From Acanthamoeba castellanii str. Neff (lineage: Eukaryota > Discosea > Longamoebia > Acanthamoebidae), in the NCBI RefSeq assembly GCF_000313135.1, contig NW_004457376.1, forward strand, positions 79,126-91,050: a stretch of DNA of 11,925 bases, written 5' to 3'. Made by a program: the position numbers and the translations under genes. Of the stretch, positions 1-8,656 are shown piece after piece; within the stretch, counting starts at the first letter, position 1; the number at the start of each line of letters is the position of its first letter. Under the pieces are notes generated by a model, which was given only the letters and a program-made list of their open reading frames with translations, was not told where the DNA came from and did no database searches.

Positions 1-509
1 ATTCGCCGGCCTCGCTGGAGCGCCTGCGTGAGAGTCTGCGCCAGTTCCTGAAGGCCTGCGAGCGAGCAATCGAGCTCAACCGCAGCCTCATCGGCAGCGA
101 GCAGCTCCAGTTCCAGAAGTCCATCGAGGAGGGTTTCAGGTCAGTCGCCCCGCTCATTTCTCTCCTTACAGCCACTCTTGCGCTTGTGACCCAAGTCGTG
201 AGAAAAAATGAGACTCACGGCAACCTCATTCAAACGCACACTGTGCAGAGACATCAAGACGCAGATGGCGCCGCACGTACAGGCAAGAGATCCCAAGCGA
301 GTGATGAGCTTCGGGATCATGCAAGAGAGCAACGGCAGCGATGACGACTCAGACGACAGCGAGTCCGAATACACCATCGGGGTACACGCACACACTTGGG
401 GACGTAGTACGCCTGTAAGCACGCGCATGATCTTCTTCTGACTCTCGCCCTTCTGCAGTCACCACCGACCAGCGGCCCGCCCTCCCAGATCGGCTCACCC
501 CGCACTTAG
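1..509 (+). CDS. DOCK-family Rho GEF, C-terminal end (partial gene)
   Basis: Three exons are visible: <3-139, 249-381 and 459-509, ending in TAG. Introns are GT-AG (140-248 and 382-458) and all phases close. The visible 106 residues begin with an amphipathic helix containing ACERAIELNRSLIGSEQLQF followed by QKSIEEGFRDIK. This matches, from memory, the pattern at the end of DOCK DHR2 (DOCKER) domains: an Ala/Leu helix, N..LI..dQ.efq, then a following helix. DHR2 domains exchange GDP for GTP on Rac/Cdc42 GTPases. After the helices comes an acidic Ser/Asp stretch (SDDDSDDSESE) and a Pro/Ser-rich tail ending SPRT. The 5' part lies outside the window, so neither DHR1 nor the rest of DHR2 can be confirmed. 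The gene converges with the histidine kinase gene, with 161 nt between stop codons. Family assignment rests on one short motif and is moderate; the exon structure is firmer. Confidence 0.55.
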
Positions 510-670
510 AGGGGCCCAGATCTCCCTCCACACACCACCTTCTTGTTTGTACACTACAAAGCAACTCTTGATAACCAATCACCCACCACTCAGTGCACAC
601 AGCAGAGGTACAAATCTCACATGTATGTAGTATGGAGTGTGTCGAATCTATGTACACTGTCGACAATATA
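510..670. other. Convergent 3' gap between DOCK-like and kinase genes
   Basis: 161 nt between two convergent stop codons. No AATAAA is seen on either strand. Nothing else is recognisable. Confidence 0.5.
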
Positions 671-3600
671 TTATTCGCTCGCAGTGTCTGGCTCCTGCGC
701 GGTTTGGTCGTCGAGGAGGCCCGTCTTTTGCTGCAGCATTGTCATCTGCGCATGGACCAGCACGCGCGATAGCTCCTTCAACTTGATCGGCTGCATTGAC
801 CAAATGGCGCGCGTCAGTATAACGTGATGGGCTCTCTCCACAGGGAAAAAGGAGAAAGGGGAGCACCTTGGGCAGGTAGCCGTCCATGCCGGCCTGACGA
901 CACTCCTTCCGCGTACCGTACTGCAGGTCGGCAGTGCAAGCGATGATGTACGGTGGCGGTCGGGTCGTGCCGCTGCGCTCCTGCTCTTCTTGCTTGATCA
1001 TGCGGCTCGCCGTGATGCCGTCCATCTCCGGCATGTGCAGATCCTGTTGATGCCCCGCAATAGCGCATGTGTTGGACAGTGGCTCTCTACACCACAAAAC
1101 ACGTTGGCGTACCATCAAAATGACTGAAAATGGCTTCCCCTCGGCGTTGGCTTCCCGCACAGCGTCCACCGCCTTCATACCGTCACCCACCACCTATGCG
1201 CCATTATCATTATATTAGTAATGGGGCACATCACACACACACACACACACACAGGGGTGGAAAGAAGGCGTTACCGCGACTTGGGTGTGGCCGATGCGGC
1301 TGAGCAGCTTGCAGGCCACCTTCTGGTTGATGGTGTTGTCCTCGGCCAGCAGTATCCGGTCGATCACCGGGTACTGGTCGCTGTGCCGCACCGGGTCCTT
1401 GGGGGTCACCGCCATCGAGTAGCGGCGCGGTCCGCCCGTCGCCGGCTCGGGGTGCGGGGGCGGGTAGTGCTGGGTGCCGGGCAGCCGCGGCGAGTCCATC
1501 GGCGTGTACGGCAGCGGCGTGATCGGCCGCAGGCGCGTCGGCAGCGAGTGCGTGTGCTGCGGGTGGATGTGCCGCCGCGCCGCCTCGTTGAGGTTGTTGT
1601 AGAGGAACACCGACGAGTGGGCCGGCGCCAGGGTGGTCGAGTCCGAAGCCGCAGGCGCAGCTGAAGGTGACGACGACGATGAAGAGGAAGCCGCGGCCTC
1701 GTTGGTGACAGGCGAGTTGGGTCGTGCGATGGCGCCGGGCTGGGCTTCGGCGGCGTCGAGTGCGCCCAAGGCCGTGCGCATCTGCAGCTCGGGGAGGATC
1801 TGCTCGGCCATCTGCCGGGCGTCGTTGCGGCGGTCGTTCTTCTCCAGCTGGCAGCACTTATCGTAGTCGGGGACGGCGCCCTGGAGCTTGACGCGGATGG
1901 TGAAGGTGAACATGCTGCCCTTGCCCTCCTCGCTGTGCACCTCCATGTGGCCGCCCATCAGCTCGCACAGCCGCTTGGATATCACCAGCCCCAGCCCGGT
2001 ACCCTCGTATTTCCTGCATTTCACATATGTTGTGTGTGTCGTGTGCCGTGTGTCGTGTGTGAGCATTGGGTGTTCGGACATAAAAATTTACGTCCGCACT
2101 TCGATGGGAAGCGGGAGAGCCAGTCGGGTACCGGGTGGCGGACGAGTCCACCTGTGAGAAGGGCCGGAACAGGCGGCTCTGCTTCTCGTGCGGTATTCCG
2201 ATACCCGTGTCTGTCACTTCGAAGTGGAGCTGCGCGTACTGTGCAGGCGGCCAACCACACGCGCGCGCAACGCTGTCAGATATGGCATCGTCTGACCGGC
2301 ACACAACGTCGAACGATGCCGCCCAGCGCACAGCAAACAGGGTCTCGAGCGCGTACCTTCTCCTTGTCGGAGGTCTCCCAAGTGGAGTTGGTCAAGACGC
2401 GAAGCGTGATGCTGCCCTCCGGCGTGAACTTGAGCGCGTTGCTGCAGATGAAGATGGGTGGGTGGGTGGGAAGTGCGCATGGTTCAAGGCTTCCATCGTG
2501 TACGGTACGTACCTGAGCAGGTTGATCAGGACCTGGCGCAGGTGCTGCTTGTCTCCGATCACGAACGACGGCACGGTCGGGTCGATGAGCGTGGAGAGCG
2601 TGACTTTCTGGTGTCGGCCGGTGGTGTAGTTGGACATGAGGCCCATCAGGTTCCGGATGCACTTGTACAGGTCGAACGGACATTGCTGCATATCGTGCGA
2701 CGCGTTCGTGTTCCGTGTGTGTGTGTGTGTGTGTGTGGTCAGCTCTCAATACGAGGTGAGCCAAACAAGGAGAGACAGTGTACGTGAATCTCCGTTTTGC
2801 CGGCCTCGATCTTAGAGAAGTCGAGGATGTTGTTGAGCAGCGACAGCAGGGCCTTGGCCGACGACGAGATGATCTGCACGCAGTCGCGCTGCTCTCGCGA
2901 TATGTGAGAGCCCTTGAGCACCTTGGTCATGCCGCAGATGGCGTTCATCGGCGTGCGGATCTCGTGCGAGACCACCGCGAGGAACTCGGACTTGGCCTGC
3001 GAGTTCTGCTCGGCCTTCTCCTTGGCCCGCTCCAGCGCCAGGTTGCGCCACGCCAGCTTGCGGCCCTTGTTGGCCTGACACAGCAGATAGGCGTGCTCCA
3101 GCCCGATCGCAACTGCGAAGACGAATTGACGGTGCAAAGTGTCAGCCCTCGCACAACCGCGAGTGCGACACACATGACACACGCGGGCGCACCTTGAGTG
3201 ATGACCTCCTGGAGGAGGATGATGTCATCGAGGTGCCAGTCGTCGGCCGCGCGGCCCGTGGAGCCGTGGCGGAGCTGGAGCACGATCACGGCGTACGAGT
3301 CGCGCTGGTAGGGCACGGAGACGCATAGGAGCGACCTGATACGTCGCTGTCGGTAGTAGTTCACCAGGCTTTCGTCCAAGGCGACACCTGTCGTCGGCAG
3401 GCATCGATGGCACGCGGTGAGCGGGAGGTCAAGCTTGACTGTGGACGGCGTATCGGCCGGGGTGGTGGTACCTGAGAGCTTCGCGGGGGCACAGGTGAGC
3501 TGCTCCTTCCTCTCGAAGTCGATCACCATGGCTGTGTTGCCCTCCGGCAAGCTGACACCACAAATGCGTGTTTTGGGGTGAGCCCTGACACCACACACAC

Positions 3601-5375
3601 AACACACACATGCGCGCGCGCGCACGACACACATGAAGAGATTGTGTTGGCCTTACCCAGGCAGGAGATGCAGCATCGGCACCTCGGCGTCACTGCACGC
3701 CTGCTTGTCGGTCTTGGGGCTGTCGGGCGCCCATCGGTCGTACTCGCTCAGCAGGCGCCACTTGTACGGCTGGCAGTGCGTCTGGCCCCTGTTGTTCGGC
3801 ACGTCGTTCCCCTCCTTGTCCTTGCCCTTGCCTTCGGGCACCGCACGGTGGTCCGTGTCATCAGGCGAAGTGCCCTCCAGTGGCGACGTTTCCAGGCCGT
3901 GGCTGGGGTTCGGGTCGCAGCGGTACACGGAGCACACGTCGGCGTCGAACACGTCGATACACTGCGCCGCCGTCGCGTTGCTGATGTCTTGCAGCTTGAG
4001 GCTGCGCCGTATCTCCTTCGTCACTCGGGAGAGCACCACCGATCGCTTGTACTGGTGTACGTCCGTGGCCGTGCCGCGGTGAGTCGCCGCACGCACAGAT
4101 GTGGGTCCGGTGAGTGCGTTTGCGTATGTGTGCGTGTGCGTGTGCGTGTGCGTGTGCGAGTACCTGAGTTTGGAGCTTGCGCTGCGCGTCCTTGCGCTCG
4201 TTGATCTCCTTCTCCAGCTGGATGGGCGACGGTATGGCCAACGCGAGCGGGATGAGCTTGTACACGGCAATGGCCGTTGCATAGCTGATGCCCGCCGTGA
4301 CCACCTTCATGCCCAACTGAAGCCACCTCAGCTGTTGTAGCATTGTGGTCGAGACTGCTGTTAGCACATCACGCGCGAGGAGACGGGCAAGCGGTGGTGC
4401 ACGTGGCAAGCGTACGTTGAACCAAATGCACAGGGCCGAGACGAGGTGCGTGAGCCCGCAGCACACGATAAAGGCGCCGAACATCCACACCGTCCACACA
4501 TTGCGGTCGATGTCCTGTTGTTAGGGGGAGTTGGTCAGTGACAAGAGGGGACAGACGCACGGCAGGCGCCGGGAACGGACGCACCCCGCGCTTGAGAACG
4601 ACGGTGAAGATGGCGCCGGGGATGAAGAAGTAGGACAAGGCGATGAGCGCATCCGAGTAGGAGAGCAAGAAGGTCACCGTAGGCGACCCGTGCCTTCCTA
4701 GATGCACGACAGGAGGACATCAACACGGAGAGCGGAGCAGTCGGGCACCGCGCCAGTGGGGGGGGGGGGTGTTGGAGCTTACCTGAGCCAACCCCGAAGA
4801 TTATGGCGACGAAGAAGAGTAGGAGGGCAGATGGCAGCGCTGCACTGATGATGTAGCCCCACTTCGGACTGTGAGCAGCAAGAGAGAAGAACCGTTACGA
4901 ATCGTTTCTTCGTGTGCGAGATTGGAAATCAAAAAAAAAGAGGAAACGGGGAAGCCCTAGTCGGAACTACTCGCGAGGGCGTGACCAAGCGGGAAAGGAA
5001 AGCAAACCTGGACAAGTACTCCCACCTGTCGGCCGGAGGCTCTTCCCCGAGTGGGTGAGCTTCGACGTCGTGGCTGCCCCCTCCTTCGTCCTCCATAGCC
5101 TCGCCCACACGCTGTAGTTCTACTGCGTCGCCACTGTTGTCCGCGGACGGATACCCTAGCAAGGAGTATCGAACGCCCGCGCTGTCGGTCATCTGCGTGC
5201 AAGATGTAACTCCACCTCTTCCTGTTTCCTTTGCTTCTTCTTTCTTTGTTCGATTCCTTCTTTGCCTCAGACTTTGTTCTGGCGAGCGCGGGCTTCCCCG
5301 TGGCGGCAGCAGAGCAGCGTCAGTCTCGCTGGACTCCGCGGAAGTACCCAGAGAGGGGCGGCCTTTCATTTGCAT
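671..5375 (-). CDS. Ethylene-receptor-like hybrid histidine kinase
   Basis: Exons from the 5' end: 5375-5008, 4868-4783, 4697-4585, 4514-4416, 4331-4164, 4051-3657, 3551-3193, 3112-2784, 2685-2513, 2441-2357, 2238-2132, 2013-1275, 1193-1113, 1043-867, 790-671. This gives about 1132 aa with all phases closing. The order is: polar tail 1-122; TM helix about 127-149; ethylene-binding domain 153-222 with D167, Y174, I177, I205, C208 and H212 equivalent to Arabidopsis ETR1 D25, Y32, I35, I62, C65 and H69; a further TM about 230-250; short coiled linker; GAF about 279-540; HisKA with phospho-acceptor H579 (VSHEIRTP); HATPase with N698, DTGIGIP at 735 and GTGLGL at 765; Ser/Pro-rich linker; receiver about 979-1110 with D986, phospho-acceptor D1035, T1071 and K1093. 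All catalytic residues are present, so it should autophosphorylate and pass phosphate to its own receiver and then to an HPt protein. By analogy it would sit in the ER or another membrane. A TGA in frame just upstream fixes M1 as the furthest start. The first donor (5007) is the least certain junction. Confidence 0.9.
1232..1253. repeat. (CA)11 microsatellite in a kinase intron
   Basis: A perfect CA tract inside the intron 1274-1194 of the minus-strand kinase gene; it reads TG in the pre-mRNA. Confidence 0.95.
1275..1760 (-). other. Low-complexity linker between kinase core and receiver
   Basis: Within the long exon 2013-1275, the kinase core is followed by a linker of roughly 180 residues. 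It contains a run of seven serines (around 1676-1700), Ala/Pro-rich sequence, and a His/Pro/Tyr-rich stretch. The receiver then starts with DRILLAEDN at the end of the exon. No known domain is visible in the linker; it is probably flexible and could carry phosphorylation sites. Confidence 0.6.
2031..2062. repeat. Imperfect GT-rich repeat in a kinase intron
   Basis: Units of GTGTGTC and GTGTGCC in the intron 2131-2014, close to its 3' splice site; CA-rich in the pre-mRNA. Confidence 0.8.
2456..2470 (+). other. Perfect G-quadruplex motif in a kinase intron
   Basis: GGGTGGGTGGGTGGG on the plus strand, about 14 nt before the 3' splice site of the intron 2512-2442 on the minus strand. In the pre-mRNA it is a CCCA repeat that takes the place of part of the polypyrimidine tract. 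Confidence 0.8.
2715..2737. repeat. (GT)11 microsatellite in a kinase intron
   Basis: A perfect GT tract within the intron 2783-2686; CA in the pre-mRNA. Confidence 0.95.
3588..3634. repeat. Mixed CA/CG alternating tract in a kinase intron
   Basis: CA repeats flank a run of alternating TGCGCGCG sequence in the intron 3656-3552. Long alternating purine-pyrimidine runs with a CG core are the classic Z-DNA-forming type. Confidence 0.85.
4125..4159. repeat. GTGTGC hexamer repeat in a kinase intron
   Basis: About five units directly beside the 5' splice site of the intron 4163-4052. A closely similar hexamer repeat lies in the propeller gene intron at 10792-10828. Confidence 0.9.
4416..4697 (-). 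other. Ethylene-binding transmembrane domain (two exons of the kinase)
   Basis: These two exons (4697-4585 and 4514-4416) encode residues 153-222. The first helix reads [15 protein letters not shown] and the next [12 protein letters not shown]. Known for ETR1-type receptors: an Asp, a Tyr and two Ile line the pocket, and a Cys and a His bind the copper cofactor. All six positions are filled by the same residues here, with the same spacing inside each helix. An extra hydrophobic helix precedes the domain, as in plant subfamily-2 receptors. Confidence 0.85.
4758..4769. repeat. G12 homopolymer in a kinase intron
   Basis: Twelve consecutive G in the intron 4782-4698, 12 nt inside the 5' splice site on the coding (minus) strand, where it reads C12. 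The exact length is a likely site of sequencing error or polymorphism. Confidence 0.85.
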
Positions 5376-5999
5376 TGACAGTCAAACTATTGAAGGTGGT
5401 GATGACGCTGCCTCTGGCTAGGTGGAGGATCCCATTGGGCGCTGTTGCCCCGTCGGGGGTACACAGGACAGTGGCGATTCAGGCGGAATTTCGATGGAAT
5501 AGTTTGGCAACACACCGCCAGGCAATGCCACGTCAGCAGCCCTGTTAGATCTAGCACGCCAGGTGGTGTGCTTTATGTCCGCTTGTGCAACCTGAACTAA
5601 CTTCCAGGTTGTGTTTTCTCACACGAGAAGAAGGAAGAAAGGAGAGGCTTCTTGTTACAGTGTGCAGGTATGGTTTCGTCCGCCCCGCGTTCATGGCTTC
5701 TGCCTGGCATCGCCGGTCGCTGCATTAAACGAGTTGCATCAGCGATTTTTTAAATATCAACTGATTTACTTTTTTGTCGGCGATCCACTCCTGCATGGTG
5801 GCAGGTGCTTTGGATTTATCCTCCACCCGCTTCATCTGGGCCTCTGCCAGATCGCACACTTCTAAAATCGCCGAGACAAGGAAAACGGGCGGCCTGCCGT
5901 GCCGTACGACAAGATCTCGCTGACATTTTCTGCTGAAGAAGGCGAGGTCTCTGAGACCCGAGTAGGGCGACACCCTCGCAAACGCCCATAACGACACAG
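5376..5999. promoter_or_regulatory. Divergent intergenic region (kinase and SMP genes)
   Basis: This 624-nt gap separates the start of the minus-strand kinase (5375) from the start of the plus-strand SMP gene (6000), so it should hold both promoters and both 5' UTRs. No convincing TATA box was found at a usual distance from either start. Visible elements are an AT-rich patch at 5740-5775 and a 13-nt dyad at 5946-5958. A coding-like minus-strand ORF overlaps 5725-6018 and is listed separately. Confidence 0.5.
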
Positions 6000-6018
6000 A
6001 TGGCCGCCTTCGCCACAT
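5725..6018 (-). CDS. Possible small ORF, 97 aa, unknown product
   Basis: An uninterrupted minus-strand frame runs from ATG at 6018 to TAA at 5725. Its second half has GC-ending codons and a normal soluble-protein look (CDLAEAQMKRVEDKSK, then PATMQEWIADKK). Its first half is Arg/Ser-rich, acidic-poor and amphipathic (MWRRRPSVSLWAFARVS), resembling a mitochondrial presequence. Against a real gene: it lies in a promoter region, its start overlaps the first exon of the plus-strand SMP gene by 19 nt, and I recognise no family. It could be a small gene, an unrecognised exon, or chance. Confidence 0.25.
   Translation of the reverse strand: MWRRRPSVSLWAFARVSPYSGLRDLAFFSRKCQRDLVVRHGRPPVFLVSAILEVCDLAEAQMKRVEDKSKAPATMQEWIADKKVNQLIFKKSLMQLV
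5946..5958. promoter_or_regulatory. 13-nt perfect dyad upstream of the SMP gene
   Basis: GGTCTC T GAGACC is a perfect inverted repeat with a one-base spacer, 41 nt before the start codon at 6000. It could bind a dimeric factor or be chance; no factor is recognised. Confidence 0.25.
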
Positions 6019-8624
6019 TAGTGTTCTTCCTGGCCTCGTTCCTGCTGGGTGCCTTCACGGTGCTCATCGTGGGCGTTGCCGTGACCTACCACTACCTGTC
6101 CCTTCTCAGCTCCACAAAGACCGACACGAATGCACGATCAACCGCATCTAAAGGGGGGCAGAGCCTGAGCGGATCAGGTGAACATCCAGCCCTCGACGGC
6201 GTCAGCAACGACGAAAAAGCAGTACGCCCACAACATTAGCCTTCTTCTTTTATTTTCTGCAGCAAATCGTCATCTTGCTTGGTCAAGGCCTCCATCCATT
6301 TTTTATTTATATAAATTGCTGCCATCATGTTTCACTTCACTTGCACATCAGCCAATATCATGCGCACGCCTTGCTTTGCCTTTTGCACCCTGCTACTGCA
6401 TTAGCCTCTTCTTACACTTTGTGTGTGACCACAGCTCGGCGGCTATGCCAAGTTCTTGACCCCAGCTCAGTACTCCTTGATCTCACGGGACTCCTTCCCG
6501 ATGATGCTGGGCAGGTAACCACCTTCTCCTCTTCGCTTGCGTTCCCCCTTTCATCGTTGTATATGTGTAGGAACGTCGTGCGGCTCACCGCGCCACTATG
6601 TGTGCAGGTCCAGCTGTGTGCTTCGAAACGCTACGTGGCAATACAGCATCATTCGAGGCAACATGCTCTTCAAATACAAAGACAAAGGGGTACGACCCCG
6701 CCCTCTGCAGAATGCGCGCAAGGGGCTGCTGATCGTTACTCACCTTCTTCGGGCAACAGAACAATGTGGCTCAGGTGATTTGCCTCAACGGATGCACAGT
6801 TGAAGCTACCTCGACCAACTGGTCGAAAAAGGACACTGCCATCAAGCTGTCGGTACATCACCGCGCCACATGCGCAGGATCGCGGCCTATAAGCTGTTTT
6901 CTCACCACCCATCTGATTCATGCGTGTACGTTCACCTGCAGCATCCCGAGCACCAGTTGTTCGGCGACAACCAACACGACGCCTACATGCTGTTCCCCAA
7001 CGGCAAGGAGTTCGAACTCTGGTTCTACGCACTGCAGCGTGCCTCCGCTCTTTCCACAAATGTACGCACGCCCCGCTCCTGGCGTGTGTTCAACGGGTTG
7101 CACGGCACCCGGCTTACCTCGCGACCGCATGGGTACCCAACAGTTGGCCAAGTATCAACAAGAGGACGCCAAGATCAACTCCTACTTTTCCCAGTACCAC
7201 AACATCCTGATGAACCCAGGTACGGTGTCGCTTGGTCGCACTCGACTATTGATGGGGTTGGACCCAAGCGACTGAATGATCATATCGTTGGCTTGCGGAA
7301 ACAGACACGCCGAATGACGGAGCCTGGTGTAACGCCATCCTGGCCCGCTTTTGGTGGTATGTGCCACTCACATGCGTGGCTGATGTGTTTTTTCGCCATG
7401 CGCCAGGCGTGGCCCGGAGTCCTCTCACACCTCTTCCTTCTTCTAGGAATTTCCAAGGCAGCAAAGGATTCAACAGCTTCCTCAGCCAGGGCCTCTGTCA
7501 GCGCATCACCAAAATGACAGACTTCCCCGGTTTCATTGTATGTCCGCGCCCGCCCAACACTCACTTCCTGCTTTCATCATCGCCTTGGCATGGCCGCGGG
7601 TTCACCGAACGTTCGTCTTCTTTGCAGGAGAGCATGGTCTTGGAGAACATGTCGCTCGGTACCAGCTTGCCCATGGTGTCCAACGCCACCCTCTACTCCA
7701 TCACCGAGCAAGGCGGCGTGGTACGTGCTTTGGTGGTGAGTCCAAAGATCCACGCTTGTCACTTGGCCTCACAAGACTTGCGTGATTGTCTGTGCTGTGG
7801 TTTCCGCGCCCTCCAGATTGTGGACATGGACGTCGTGTATCACACGGGCTTCGAGATGACCATCAACATCATGACCTCCATCCAGCTGCCCGGTGCCTCG
7901 GTCAAGGTTCCGGCCTCGGCCTACATGCAAATCAAGCGTCTCTCGGGCCGGGTACGTTATTTCTCTATACTCAGAGTGGCTGGCACACTGCACACAACTT
8001 GAACGTTTCGTCGACGAGCCGGATGTGATCCTAACCGGGGGCGTCACTCTCAGATGCGCATGCAAATCAATCCGCCTCCGTGCGACAGGTTCTGGATCGG
8101 CTTCCACGAGAACCCCACCTTCGACATCCACGCTGGTACGCAGTCCCCTCCCCCAGTGCACGCAATACTCATCGAGTCTATAAGAATGCTCATCGCACCC
8201 ATCTTCCCTTTGATAGAAACGTCGATCGCCTCCGACTCGATCCTGCCCAACATGGTGCAGATGGCCAACAGTATCATGAAGGCACCTTTCCCCCCTCTTT
8301 GCGACTCAGTCCACCGCGGCCGCGGACACCACTGACTCGAGTGTGTGGTGTGTCGGCAGAAAATGGACGTTACCAACCTGATCGTGAACAAGCTGCAAGC
8401 GCACATCATCAACGAGACCATGGTCCTGCCCAACATGGACGAGTGGCCCATGCCCTACTGGCCCGAAAGCTATGACCCCGCCGGTACGCCTTCTCTCCCT
8501 TTTTAATGTCGACATGGTCGCTTTTCGTTCCCACAATTTGTGGAGCGGTGCGGGGAGGCGCCCCACAAAGAGGGCGAGAGTGCCCTCTGGTGGTCGGACC
8601 TCCCGAAAGGGAGGCTCCATCTGT

Positions 8625-8656
<32 letters not shown>

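Noticed and set aside
1221..1664. Plus-strand Arg/Val-rich ORF
   Set aside because: Antisense shadow of the kinase linker and receiver exon; no motif, and the minus strand has clear receiver residues.
3578..4204. Long plus-strand ORF opposite the kinase GAF exons
   Set aside because: Shadow caused by GC-rich codon bias; the minus frame carries GAF motifs and splice sites.
6222..6434. Open plus-strand frame continuing through 6263-6434 in the SMP gene
   Set aside because: The frame is AT-rich, His/Cys/Leu-rich and unlike the exons. A GTACGC donor and pyrimidine-rich acceptor join the flanking exons in phase, so it is treated as intron 1.
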